Of a DNA stretch of 64,000 nucleotides, positions 35,915 to 44,466 are shown piece after piece; position 1 is the stretch's first letter, and every line of letters starts with the position of its first letter. Where the stretch lies: positions 62,001-126,000 of the forward strand of contig CAWHGF010000009.1 of the NCBI GenBank assembly GCA_963828825.1, given 5' to 3'. The translations under genes were made by a program, and so were the position numbers. This DNA comes from Bog-473 sp963828825 (GTDB taxonomy: Bacteria; Actinomycetota; Acidimicrobiia; Acidimicrobiales; RAAP-2). The notes below the pieces were generated by a model. The model was given only the letters and a program-made list of their open reading frames with translations. It was not told the DNA's origin and did no database searches.

Positions 35915-36397
35915 ATGACGATCGCAATCGGAGACCGGGTGCCCGACGTGAAGGTCTTCACATTCGGTGACAAGGGACCCGAGGCGACGACGTCGGCCGA
36001 CGTCCTGGGGAAGGGAAAGGTCGTCCTCTTCGGGGTCCCGGGGGCCTTCACCCCCACCTGCTCGGATCACCACCTCCCGGGGTTCGTGCTGCGCGCCGAG
36101 GAGCTCCGGGCCAAGGGCGCGCAGAAGGTGGTCTGCGTGTCAGTCAACGACCCCTTCGTCATGGGGGCCTGGGCCAAAGACCAGAACGTCGGCGAGACGG
36201 TCGTGATGCTTGCTGACGGCAACGGAGAGCTGACCGAGGCGATGGGTCTCACCATGGACGGCAGTGGCTTCGGTCTCGGGTCGCGCTCGCAGCGCTTCGC
36301 CGCCATCATCGATGACGGCGTGGTCAGTTGGCTGGCAGTCGAGCCCGGCCCCGGCCTGAGTGTGAGCTCAGTCGAGGAGGTGCTCGCCGCCCTCTGA
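35915..36397 (+). CDS. peroxiredoxin (Prx5-type, thioredoxin fold)
   Basis: 160 residues. PGAFTPTCSDHHLPGFVLRA holds the single peroxidatic Cys; VCVSVNDPFVMGAWAKDQ and GLGSRSQRFAAIIDDGVV are the Prx5 landmarks. There is no second resolving Cys, so a 1-Cys mechanism with mycothiol or thioredoxin is likely. It reduces organic and hydrogen peroxides. ATG 35915 is preceded by GGGAGG; an ATG at 35867 in the same frame adds 16 unconserved residues. Confidence 0.92.
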   Translation: MTIAIGDRVPDVKVFTFGDKGPEATTSADVLGKGKVVLFGVPGAFTPTCSDHHLPGFVLRAEELRAKGAQKVVCVSVNDPFVMGAWAKDQNVGETVVMLADGNGELTEAMGLTMDGSGFGLGSRSQRFAAIIDDGVVSWLAVEPGPGLSVSSVEEVLAAL

Positions 36398-36414
36398 GGT
36401 GACGGGCGGGGGCC

Positions 36415-36780
36415 GCCCCGGGCGAGATCGACGTCGCCGAATTCTTCAGCCAGTTCACGGGCCTCGACGTGCCCCTCATCCACGACTCGCAATCCTCCCC
36501 CGATCCGAACGCCACGTCGTACGACTCCCTCATCAACCAGCACACGTTCAACACCAACGGCGTCGAGTGGACACCGACGTCCATGACGGTCCGCTACGAC
36601 GGCCACCCTGCCTCGTCGACCACCCGAGCACGAGCCGTTCAACGAGCCGCTCTTCATCGCGCTCACCCAGGCGCTCGGCGTGGGCTACAACGCGTTCGCG
36701 CCGGGCGTGACGCCCTTCCCCGCCACGACCCGGGTCGACTGGTCCGCGCCCGGGCTCCCGCCGCAGAGCCGCAGAGGGCA
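36415..36780 (+). pseudogene. decayed glycoside hydrolase family 16 fragment
   Basis: From about 36421 one frame reads GEIDVAEFFSQFTG, QHTFNTNGVEWTPTSMTVRY; the frame is then lost near 36610, and the next frame gives EHEPFNEPLFIALTQALGVG and TPFPATTRVDW. The GEIDVAE motif is the GH16 catalytic E-x-D-x-x-E, HTF..VEWTP and the final R-V-D-W segments are in the proper GH16 order. No start codon or signal peptide precedes it and the C-terminus is cut, so it is a relic with at least one frameshift. Intact relatives cleave beta-glucans or other polysaccharides. Confidence 0.6.
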
Positions 36781-36844
36781 GGCCGCCCAGCCTTCCTGTC
36801 CCCAGCAGTTCCGGCGCCGGCCTCGATTCGCCCGCGCCCAAGGG

Positions 36845-36901
36845 TTGACATGCAACCATTTGGCTGCTTAATATATTCATGCAACCACTCGGTTGCATGA
36901 A
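36845..36901 (+). promoter_or_regulatory. promoter with tandem operators for the ArsR-SRPBCC gene
   Basis: TTGACA at 36845-36850 and TTAATA/TAATAT at 36868-36874 (17-18 spacing) make the best sigma-70-type promoter in the window. Two copies of CATGCAACC (36849 and 36878, 29 bases apart) each start an inverted repeat: the downstream one is perfect, with 11-base arms (36876-36886 and 36891-36901) around a four-base loop; the upstream one is imperfect and lies in the -35/-10 spacer. This suggests cooperative autorepression. Confidence 0.65.
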
Positions 36902-36921
36902 ATACTACGAAGCGACCAGCG

Positions 36922-37758
36922 ATGCGAGACATGGATGCGATCTTCAGGGCGCTGAGCGACCCCGCCCGGCGCCGGCTCCTCGACAGGCTCAACGAGCACA
37001 ACGGACTCACCCTGACCGCTCTCTGCGCGGACATGGGCATGACCCGGCAGTCGGTCTCCAAGCACCTCGACATCTTGGAGGAGGCCGACCTGGTGGCCAC
37101 CCTCCGCCGGGGCAGGGAGAAACTGCATTACCTGAACGCCGCTCCCATCAACGACATCGCCGACCGCTGGATCCACCACTACGACCGGGCACGGGCCGAG
37201 GCCCTCTCCGATCTCAAGACGGCACTGGAGGCCACCCCCATGGACCAGAAGAGCGACCAGACGACCTTCGTGTACACGACCTACATCAACGCCACGCCCG
37301 AACAGGTCTGGCAAGGCCTCACCGAGCCCGCCTTCACCGAACGCTACTGGCGGCACCCCGCCTCGGGCGGAGTGTCGTACCGCTCGGACTGGCGGAAGGG
37401 CTCCTCCTACGACGTGGCCTACGAGCAGGTCGGGCTCGTCGTCAGTGACCCCGAGCAGGTGATCCTGGAGTCCGACCCCTACCGCCGGCTCGCCTACACC
37501 TGGCACACGTTCACGCCGGAGTGGGCCTCCGAGCACGGCTTCGACGCGGCCACGGCCTCCGCCTGGCGAGCCGAGCCCCGATCGAAGGTCGCCTTCGAGA
37601 TCGCGGAGGCGGGGGAGGGCGTGGTGAAGCTGACCGTCGTCCACGACGGCTTCGCTCCCGGGAGCGCCGTGCTCGAGGGCGTCCGGGGTGGGTGGCCCGC
37701 CGTCATCGCCAGTCTGAAGACCTTGCTCGAGACCGGATCGGCGCTCCCGGCCGCATAA
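36922..37758 (+). CDS. ArsR-type regulator fused to SRPBCC (AHSA1-like) domain
   Basis: 278 residues. Residues 1-100 are a winged helix: IFRALSDPARRRLLDRLNEH, ALCADMGMTRQSVSKHLDIL, then LRRGREKLHYLN. Residues about 110-270 are an SRPBCC/AHSA1 domain (FVYTTYINATPEQVWQGLTE, RYWRHPASGGV, LTVVHDGF). SRPBCC cavities bind hydrophobic ligands, so this may be a one-component sensor. No metal-binding Cys set of classic ArsR is evident. Preceded by two operator repeats. Confidence 0.9.
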   Translation: MRDMDAIFRALSDPARRRLLDRLNEHNGLTLTALCADMGMTRQSVSKHLDILEEADLVATLRRGREKLHYLNAAPINDIADRWIHHYDRARAEALSDLKTALEATPMDQKSDQTTFVYTTYINATPEQVWQGLTEPAFTERYWRHPASGGVSYRSDWRKGSSYDVAYEQVGLVVSDPEQVILESDPYRRLAYTWHTFTPEWASEHGFDAATASAWRAEPRSKVAFEIAEAGEGVVKLTVVHDGFAPGSAVLEGVRGGWPAVIASLKTLLETGSALPAA

Positions 37759-38022
37759 GCGGCGAGGCGGCGGGCTCCGCAGCGCCCGCGTCGGTCACCC
37801 CCCAGCGGACGGGGCCTGACCCCCTTGGCAACCGGGGCTGGCCGGCGTGTCGAACATGCAGCTTCTCCACGGCAACACCAACCCTTCTCCGGGCCTGCGG
37901 GGCCCAACAGCCCCGATGGGCCCAACCAGAGGAAGGCTGCGACCGCGTGCCCTGGGGTTCGTCGGCTCCGTGCTCGGCGCCGTGGCCGCGAGCGCGCTGA
38001 CGTATCCAACGCTGCCGCCCGG

Positions 38023-39285
38023 TCAGTGCTCGGCTGTGACGCCGAAGCGTTCGTTGTAGAAGGCCAAAGCCCGGCGTCGCTCGGCGGCGTCGAGGCCGAA
38101 CTGCGCCAAGTCGTAGGCGATGGTCCCGTGGCGGCCCCTGGGGTGCGCCGCCATGAAGGCGGCCATCGACTTCTTGGCGCGCTCGTCCAGTGGCTGGCCC
38201 GCCAGGTCGTAGACCCGCGCCACAATGGCGAGATCGTCGGCCATGAACTCGTCGAAGCGCACGTCGATCGTGCGGTCGGCCGGGAGGGCGTCACGCTGCT
38301 CGGCGCAGCGACGGAGCATCCGCTCGAGCCGGTCCGACCAGTACCCGCCCAGGTCCTCGAGGTCGACCCGGTCCCGGGTGAGGCGGGCCGTGTAGGCGAT
38401 CATCGTCACCATGGACGCCGTGACCGGGACCGGGTCACGGTGGGTCACGACGAAGATGGCGTCGGGGAAGGTGTCGACGAGGGCGGGGAACTGCTCCAGG
38501 TGCTGCGGCGTCTTGAGGACCCAGCGCGTCCCGCCCCGCAGCCACTGCAGGACCTTGAGCACCTTGAGGAGGTACGCATAGGTCGGCCGTTGATCGCGGG
38601 ACAGGTAGGCGTCCCGCCAGGCCGGTATCGGGGCTGTCGTCTCGAACAGCATGGTGGAGAAGTCGATGGCCAGCAGCTGTATCTCCTCATGGGTGTGCTC
38701 GACCGTCATCTCGTGCATCCGGTTGAAATACGGCAGGGCTGTGTTGACGAAAGAGAGCGCCACCGCGGTGCGTTCCAGCCGCGGGTCGGGGGCGCCGGGT
38801 GCCGGGATCTCCCGATCGGCCAAGACCGGCTCCAGGCTCTCCCAGTAGGGGAGCGAGCGCAGGGCGGGGTCGCTCGACATGAGGTTGTGCAGGTGCGTCG
38901 TGCCCGTCCGGGGCAGCCCGCAGATGATGATCGGGGCGACGATCTCCTCACCGAGGATCTCGGGATGCCGCTCGACGAGGTCCTCAATGAGGAGCCGGTT
39001 CTTCAACAACCCCAGAATGAAGACGTGCTGCTGCATGATGCCGGCGCCGTTGAGGCCGCCTTGCTCGCGCATGGCGCGGCACAGCACCCCGAGGCGCTCA
39101 ACAAAGTCATCCGGGCCGAAGTCGTCCAGTCCGGTCTCCGTGCACGCGGCGGCCATGAGGTCGGCCGGTTCGAGGGCCAGGTGCGATCCCGCCTCTTCCA
39201 TCAAGTCGAGGATGGCGCGGACCTCGTCGCTGTAGCGGGGCTCGGCCAGGTCCTCGATGCGGACTGGCGCCGGCCGAGCGCTCAT
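38023..39285 (-). CDS. sulfotransferase-family protein
   Basis: 420 residues. IIICGLPRTGTTHLHNLMSS is the PAPS 5'-phosphosulfate loop; HTHEEIQLLAIDFSTM, RWVLKTPQHLEQFPALVDTF and FVVTHRDPVPV are the later family motifs, including the Arg-Asp-Pro of the 3'-phosphate site. These actinobacterial proteins are often paired with DUF1214 proteins and act on unknown, possibly lipid or steroid-like, acceptors. It overlaps the DUF1214 gene by four bases (ATGA). Last gene before the lower-GC region on its strand. Confidence 0.88.
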   Translation of the reverse strand: MSARPAPVRIEDLAEPRYSDEVRAILDLMEEAGSHLALEPADLMAAACTETGLDDFGPDDFVERLGVLCRAMREQGGLNGAGIMQQHVFILGLLKNRLLIEDLVERHPEILGEEIVAPIIICGLPRTGTTHLHNLMSSDPALRSLPYWESLEPVLADREIPAPGAPDPRLERTAVALSFVNTALPYFNRMHEMTVEHTHEEIQLLAIDFSTMLFETTAPIPAWRDAYLSRDQRPTYAYLLKVLKVLQWLRGGTRWVLKTPQHLEQFPALVDTFPDAIFVVTHRDPVPVTASMVTMIAYTARLTRDRVDLEDLGGYWSDRLERMLRRCAEQRDALPADRTIDVRFDEFMADDLAIVARVYDLAGQPLDERAKKSMAAFMAAHPRGRHGTIAYDLAQFGLDAAERRRALAFYNERFGVTAEH

Positions 39286-40349
39286 ACCGCGTCCACCGGG
39301 AGGACCTCGACTTGGGGTTGTTCGGGCGTGGCGGCAGGCAGGAACCAGCGGAACCAGATCCGGCCGGACCGGTGTCCCGCGGTGGAGACCCAGTTGGGGT
39401 GGGCGGGTCGCCGGGCCGACACGACGATGGTCCATGAGCCATCGGTCTCGTACTGGGCCTGGGCCCCGTTGATGGTCACCCGTTCGTAGTCGTAGTTGTA
39501 GGTGTGGAGCAGGCGGTTCCACAGGCACATGTTCCAAAAGACGCATTCAGGCGAGCGTCCGCGGATGACGAGGGCCTCGTCGTCGGTTAGCTCGAACGCC
39601 CCCATGGCATAGGCGGCGTCGCCGGCCGCCCATCCAAACGTGGTGGTGGGCACCGGGTAGGGCGGGTCGATGGCGTTGGGCGTGCCGAGCGGGATGGGCA
39701 CGATGCTCGCCTGTTCACGCACCCACGTGATGGCCGCACGAATGCGCCGGGCCAGGTCGACGTCGTCCTCGCGGCAGGTCTCCGGCGCATCGTCCGACGC
39801 GATGTACCAGGCAGCGCGCCGCCCCACCAGTGGGTCGTCGAGGTAGTCCCGGGTGATGGCTGCCACGGCGTCGGGTTCCAGCCGGATCCAGGCGACGCCA
39901 GGCTCGGCCGGGTCGGTCGGGGAGATGACGATGTGGATGGCCCCGTCGGCGTCCCGCTCCACTTCGCCGCTGTTGACGGATCCGACGATCCGAGTGGAGT
40001 AGCGCCCGTCGTCCGGACCGCCGTAGATGGTGAGCGACATGTAGACGGCGTCGCCGGGTTCGAGCTTGACCCGGTAGGTGCGGGTCGGGTCGATCGGCGC
40101 GTAGCAGTAGAAGGCGTCGGCGTTGTCACCGCCCCACTTCTTGTACGGACCCACGATCTCGACGAAGCGGGGCCGACCCCTGTCGGCCCACACGTTGACC
40201 TCGGCTGCCACCTGCAGAATCGAGAGCACCCATTTGTGGGCCTCGAGCAGGGTGGGTTCGTCGTCGGCCAGCTGCTCGACCATGCGTGCGTGAGTGGCCT
40301 GTACTTCCGCCAGCAGCTCCTTGAAGGCCGTCTCAGTCTCGGTCGTCAT
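39282..40349 (-). CDS. DUF1214-domain protein
   Basis: 355 residues. C-terminal DUF1214-like block: MGAFELTDDEALVIRGRSPE, CVFWNMCLWNRLLHTYNY and WVSTAGHRSGRIWFRWF. The N-terminal half has LEPGDAVYMSLTIYGGP. No signal peptide. The family has no settled biochemical function but is frequently linked to sulfotransferases, as here (ATGA overlap). GGGGGA six bases before ATG 40349 may be the ribosome-binding site. Confidence 0.85.
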   Translation of the reverse strand: MTTETETAFKELLAEVQATHARMVEQLADDEPTLLEAHKWVLSILQVAAEVNVWADRGRPRFVEIVGPYKKWGGDNADAFYCYAPIDPTRTYRVKLEPGDAVYMSLTIYGGPDDGRYSTRIVGSVNSGEVERDADGAIHIVISPTDPAEPGVAWIRLEPDAVAAITRDYLDDPLVGRRAAWYIASDDAPETCREDDVDLARRIRAAITWVREQASIVPIPLGTPNAIDPPYPVPTTTFGWAAGDAAYAMGAFELTDDEALVIRGRSPECVFWNMCLWNRLLHTYNYDYERVTINGAQAQYETDGSWTIVVSARRPAHPNWVSTAGHRSGRIWFRWFLPAATPEQPQVEVLPVDAV

Positions 40350-40399
40350 CTGTCCCCCGAAGTCGGCGTGGCGCCGATCATAGGGAGACCGAGTGAGGG

Positions 40400-40425
40400 G
40401 AGCGGCCGACCAGGATCGAACTGGC
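40400..40425. repeat. left copy of 26-bp direct repeat, tRNA 3'-end-like (candidate att site)
   Basis: Identical to 62612-62637. On the minus strand it reads GCCAG-TTCGATC-CTGGT, a five-pair T-stem with a canonical T-loop, followed by CGGCCGCTC, which looks like the 3' acceptor strand. The upstream DNA does not fold into the rest of a tRNA. It lies between the DUF1214 gene and the M48 gene, where GC content visibly drops. Confidence 0.8.
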
Positions 40426-40436
40426 CGTTCGCCGAC

Positions 40437-41453
40437 TCACGGCGCGTCGGCGTCCTCCTCCGAGGACGTATCGCTGGCACCCTGGAGGCGCTTCAGCCAA
40501 TCTCCCAGCTGCCTGCCGAGACCCTGCACGCCGCCCGCCGTGCGCTCGAGAACTCCAGAGAACCGCTCCCTGTAGTGGATCACGGCCGCTTCGAATTCTG
40601 CCGACGGAGGGGATTCATCTCCGCGCCGTACATATTCTCCCCCCATGATCCGCTCGAATTCCCCAGAACGAACCCAGGCATTGAGTTCCTTCACACGGCG
40701 AACTGCGACAGGGTGAGTAAGGCTCAACTCGGACCAGAAACGTGCTTGTCGAGAGAAAAGATCCTCTTCATCTTCATAGCCATCAGCCTGCTCCAAGAAG
40801 GCATCAAGATTCATTCCGGGTACAGCACCCCCCGCGAGCCGCATCAGCATGTGACAGGGAACGAGAGGGTCGCCCATCACGAGCGCAGCCGCTCGATCCG
40901 AAGACATCTCCGCTGCCCTAGCCCACTCGAGCAGCGCGTAGTACATGCCACGCACAGGCAGCCCGAGGAGCAACGACTTGGGTAGAGCACCCTTCATGAG
41001 CTGATGAAGGAGCACCAGAGCGGTGGTGTAATAGGTGTGTTCGGAGAGCACATGCCCGAGCTCGTGGCCGAGCACAGCCTTGGTTTCGTCGGGCGTATAC
41101 GAGCCGACGAGAGACGAGTTCACGACGACGATCGGCGTCTTGGCGCCGATCGCCATGGCGTTCACCTCTGGATCGTTGATGACGTAGAGATCGGGCGTCC
41201 CATCGAGGTCGAGAATCGAGACGCACTGGACGTATTGAGCCCAGACCTGCGGGACTTGTTGCTCGCCGATGCGGACCGCGTTACCGACAATGATCTGACG
41301 CGTACGTCGTTCGTGACCCAAATCGGTGAGCCGCTTCACAACCGTGTCGAGAAGTGGCACCGCGTGCAGGGCAGAAGTTGCGGCCCGGTCGGCGGGGTGC
41401 TCGTACGCTTTGGGGCTGATGTCTTTGAATTGAGGTTTCGGGTCAGATGTCAC
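40437..41453 (-). CDS. M48-family zinc metallopeptidase
   Basis: 338 residues. AVLGHELGHVLSEHTYY holds HELGH; WARAAEMSSDRAAALVMGDP has the third ligand Glu. YVINDPEVNAMAIG and IVVVNSSLVGSYTPDETKAV are the usual Ste24/HtpX-type preludes. There are only weakly hydrophobic segments near 140-165, so membrane location is unclear. GTG start without a clear Shine-Dalgarno or near -10 box. First gene of the candidate island on the left. Confidence 0.88.
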   Translation of the reverse strand: MTSDPKPQFKDISPKAYEHPADRAATSALHAVPLLDTVVKRLTDLGHERRTRQIIVGNAVRIGEQQVPQVWAQYVQCVSILDLDGTPDLYVINDPEVNAMAIGAKTPIVVVNSSLVGSYTPDETKAVLGHELGHVLSEHTYYTTALVLLHQLMKGALPKSLLLGLPVRGMYYALLEWARAAEMSSDRAAALVMGDPLVPCHMLMRLAGGAVPGMNLDAFLEQADGYEDEEDLFSRQARFWSELSLTHPVAVRRVKELNAWVRSGEFERIMGGEYVRRGDESPPSAEFEAAVIHYRERFSGVLERTAGGVQGLGRQLGDWLKRLQGASDTSSEEDADAP

Positions 41454-41560
41454 GGCTTCTCGTCGCTCGGTCTGAGCTTACGAGACGAACCCAGCCACAC
41501 TGTGGGGTGCCGGTTCGCTTTGATGGGTCCCCATGGCCCCGGTGTTGAGCGTGGCTGTGA

Positions 41561-41911
41561 CTATGCGGACGCCTCGCGACCAGTGTTGCGTGGAGGTGGG
41601 TCGGTGCCCGGCACACCACCGTCTGCAACGTGCTCCGTCCATTCGGACCCCGACCAATACCGTTGCTCATGCCGCCCCGAGGGATCGGTCAGCCAACCGG
41701 GGGCGATCCCGGTGAATGTGATTCGGCTGGACGATGCGTCGTCGGCATCAGATGCTTGCCTTGGAACACGGGGGTGGGTGAACGAGTTCGTGGGAGCTGA
41801 GCTCCTTTGTTGACCTCGGCGGCGTCGCTGAGAGGAGAGCATGCGCATCGCGAACAGGCCGAAAAAGATCACCAGGGCGATCGAGGAACCGTGACCGTAG
41901 AACGTCCCCAC
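41561..41911 (-). CDS. membrane-anchored DUF2510 protein
   Basis: 116 residues. N-terminal helix SSIALVIFFGLFAMRMLSS, basic RRRR, a Ser/Pro linker and a C-terminal DUF2510 motif APGWLTDPSGRHEQRYWSGSEWTEHV. DUF2510 is a short Trp-rich actinobacterial motif found on membrane proteins; its ligand is unknown. GTG 41911 directly follows TAAGGT, so the true start may lie a few codons further in. Confidence 0.72.
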   Translation of the reverse strand: MGTFYGHGSSIALVIFFGLFAMRMLSSQRRRRGQQRSSAPTNSFTHPRVPRQASDADDASSSRITFTGIAPGWLTDPSGRHEQRYWSGSEWTEHVADGGVPGTDPPPRNTGREASA

Positions 41912-41947
41912 ACCTTAGCCGCGCCGGGCAAAGGGACCGAAGGCGTC

Positions 41948-43447
41948 TCAGCGTGGACGCGAGCCGGTCAAGTACAAGAAGCCGTATCCCTCGTCGCGTA
42001 CCGCCACATCTGCCTCCGTGAGTGCAACGTCCCAGTCCCCTTGCACGGCCGGGTCCGACTCCTCCATACCGTGGTCGGCGACCAAGAAGAAGGCACAGTC
42101 CTCCCATTTCCCGGTCTGTTCCACCGCCTCCAGGATCCGCCCCAGCCGGGCGTCGCTGTCGCGCACGGCGCTCGCCGCCATCTCCGAGTATGGGCCGCCC
42201 TCATGGAACGCCGAGTCGGTCAGCGTGAAATTGACCCAGGTGAACACGGGCGGGTCACCCTCGGCCTCGGCCCAGAGGTGGCGGAACTGCTCGACAGCGG
42301 TGTGGTCCGTCCGCGACGCCCACCGGTAGTCCTTGCTCGGTCTGACGAACCGTGTGGTCGCGTCGGGTAGGTCGTCGGGCCCCGGGGCGGGAGCTGGGCG
42401 GTCGCCGTTGCGCACGAGGTCGAACGTCGAGTAGTCCGCTCCGGCGTCGCAGGGCTCGTTGATGGAGGCGGTGGTCCCGGGTCGCAGGCGCTTGGCCGCG
42501 TGGTGCATTGTCTGCACCCCAGGGTTGAGCCACTGCATGGAGTTCGCCCACGTTGCCGGTGAGTTGGTGATCACCTGCGCACCGGTACGCCGGTCCACCC
42601 AGGCGTTGTGGAGGATCCCGTGGTGGCCTGGGTGACTGCCAGTGAGGATCGTGGTGTGGTTGGCCAGCGTCACCGTAGGGAGCGACGCCAGCGCGCCGTA
42701 CCGGAAGGCCGTCCCATCGCCGATCAAGCGCGCCACGTTCGGGGCTTCGCCCCGAGCGGCAAGGTGGTAGAGCACGTTGGGGTTGGTCCCGTCCCAGAGG
42801 ATCCCGATCAGATGCCGGGCCTGACCCGGCCCGTCGAGGACGGCATCGACCCCCGACCCGTCCTGGTGGGACAGAAGTGGACTCTGGTCGGGGACATGAT
42901 CGCTCGCAAGCATCTGCAGCATCGTCGGGGCCACGTCGATCAGCCGGCAGCCGATGTCGGCCACTCCGAGCCTTGGCACCCCAGCGCCGGCAACGATGAA
43001 AGGTGCCCTCGCCTGTACAACGCCCAGGGACCCGTGCTCTCCGAGGTGCCCACCCTGGTCAACCCAGTTGTGGGACGCACTGTGGATCACGCAGAGGTCG
43101 GGCGCCGAAGGGTGGTCGAAAAGCTGGGCGAACTGCTCGAACACGTTGGGGTAACTGTTCTGGTTGCGACCCGGATGCGGCATTGCGCGCTCGGCCTCAA
43201 GTCCGACGAAGCGCGTCTGGTCTTGCACGGCCAGCGGGTTCTGCCCCGTGACCGACTCAATCCGGAAGCCACCATCTACCCTGGCATCACGGCAGAACTG
43301 GACGGCTCCCTCAGCCGAAGCGACTTCGTAGGCTCCGTAGGCCCTCGACCAGCCGACCATGTCGACAATGGGATCGAGATCGTGGCTCAACAGCACGTCG
43401 AGGGCCCGTTCGCGTTGGTGCGTGGTCGCCGGGAGGAGCGCACTCAT
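41948..43447 (-). CDS. alkaline-phosphatase-superfamily phosphodiesterase/phosphatase, permuted motif order
   Basis: 499 residues. HLIGILWDGTNPNVLYHL and ASLPTVTLANHTTILTGSHP (near residues 215-275) carry the metal Asp and nucleophile Thr; FHEGGPYSEM and FFLVADHGMEES the other ligands. The block that normally ends this fold (His in GGHLGEHGSLGVVQARAPF, then LIDVAPTMLQML) is instead near residues 130-185, before the catalytic block, as in a circular permutation or a duplicated half. No signal peptide. TACGCT lies six bases before ATG 43447. Confidence 0.83.
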   Translation of the reverse strand: MSALLPATTHQRERALDVLLSHDLDPIVDMVGWSRAYGAYEVASAEGAVQFCRDARVDGGFRIESVTGQNPLAVQDQTRFVGLEAERAMPHPGRNQNSYPNVFEQFAQLFDHPSAPDLCVIHSASHNWVDQGGHLGEHGSLGVVQARAPFIVAGAGVPRLGVADIGCRLIDVAPTMLQMLASDHVPDQSPLLSHQDGSGVDAVLDGPGQARHLIGILWDGTNPNVLYHLAARGEAPNVARLIGDGTAFRYGALASLPTVTLANHTTILTGSHPGHHGILHNAWVDRRTGAQVITNSPATWANSMQWLNPGVQTMHHAAKRLRPGTTASINEPCDAGADYSTFDLVRNGDRPAPAPGPDDLPDATTRFVRPSKDYRWASRTDHTAVEQFRHLWAEAEGDPPVFTWVNFTLTDSAFHEGGPYSEMAASAVRDSDARLGRILEAVEQTGKWEDCAFFLVADHGMEESDPAVQGDWDVALTEADVAVRDEGYGFLYLTGSRPR

Positions 43448-43459
43448 GTAGCAAGCGTA
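43445..43459 (-). promoter_or_regulatory. -10-like element for leaderless phosphatase gene
   Basis: TACGCT (43459-43454), six bases, ATG 43447. Confidence 0.45.
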
Positions 43460-43583
43460 CGTCCGACGGTCGGCTGGGACTCGACTCGAGCGCTTGTGCG
43501 CCGGCGGAGCCCGAGACCCGCGCCTGAAATCGTCATTGACTGACCTACCGTCCGCGCAGGGGCCATGTCTCCGATCACGGCCC

Positions 43584-44387
43584 TCAGGGAGGATCCCCCT
43601 CGCTGATGCCGAGTCGAATCGCTCTGGCCACCGGAGACAGCCGATTCAGCGGACCATCCAGATCCAGTCCATCCGAGACTGCGATTGGTGGTTGAGCCAA
43701 GAATCTGGGTTGCTCACCACGGTGGGGCCAACTGGCGGCATGCACCAGGAATGGGTGGCAGACGAACACGTCACCAGCGGAGCCGGTGGCAAACACTTCG
43801 CCACTCTTCGATGCCGGAAGTGGGATCTCCGATTCTTGGCCTCCGTAGGCACCGGGCAGGCCCTCTGCACCGGCGGGAGCGAGCAGCCTTGCCATCTCGA
43901 GATGCGAGCCTGGGAGCAGGCGGCTCGGTGCATCGTCCATCCCCACGTCGGAGACCAGGCACAACAAGAGCAACGCCCGCTCTTTCGATCGGTAGTTCAC
44001 GAACCAGCGGGAGTCACCTGGTGGTTGGAAGTTCGAATCGATGTGCCACCCGGCGTCCCCCGGATCCTCTTCGCTGGGAAATCTCACGACGAATGCACCC
44101 AAGTTCGGGCGGGTCTGCCAGGCATCCGGGTTGACCACCTGGCCGACGGCGTCGAGCAAGCGAGGGGCGTTCGCTGCCCGCCGAAAGCAATCCCCTGTCG
44201 GCACGCCCCTGACCACCGGCCGTCGCCAAGTGTTCGGGCGTGCGAGGTCGATGTCCAGTTGCTGGGCTGCAGAGCGGCGACACTCCTCAGCCAGTTCTGT
44301 CGGAAAGGCGGACCGAACCACGAGATAGCCCTCCGTGATGAATCGCTCGAGTTTCGGTGGCTCCAGCACCCCACCATTTTGATTCAT
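43584..44387 (-). CDS. phytanoyl-CoA dioxygenase-family protein (PhyH)
   Basis: 267 residues. Non-haem Fe(II)/2-oxoglutarate fold: ERFITEGYLVVRSAFP at the N-terminus, GWHIDSNF with the HxD ligands, and FVCHPFLVHAASWPH with the distal His and RGEQPRF for the 2-oxoglutarate carboxylate. It hydroxylates an unknown small molecule or lipid. Divergent from the CYTH protein with 79 bases between. Confidence 0.88.
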   Translation of the reverse strand: MNQNGGVLEPPKLERFITEGYLVVRSAFPTELAEECRRSAAQQLDIDLARPNTWRRPVVRGVPTGDCFRRAANAPRLLDAVGQVVNPDAWQTRPNLGAFVVRFPSEEDPGDAGWHIDSNFQPPGDSRWFVNYRSKERALLLLCLVSDVGMDDAPSRLLPGSHLEMARLLAPAGAEGLPGAYGGQESEIPLPASKSGEVFATGSAGDVFVCHPFLVHAASWPHRGEQPRFLAQPPIAVSDGLDLDGPLNRLSPVARAIRLGISEGDPP

Positions 44388-44466
44388 CCCACTGAACCGG
44401 CGGCGATATGGGCACTTTCACGTCCAACCTGTCCGGCGTTCCGGGGGCGCCGGCATAATGATGTCG

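Noticed and set aside
37847..38059. 70-codon plus-strand frame after the ArsR gene
   Set aside because: A weak hydrophobic stretch only, and the 3' end overlaps the sulfotransferase gene; no ribosome-binding site.
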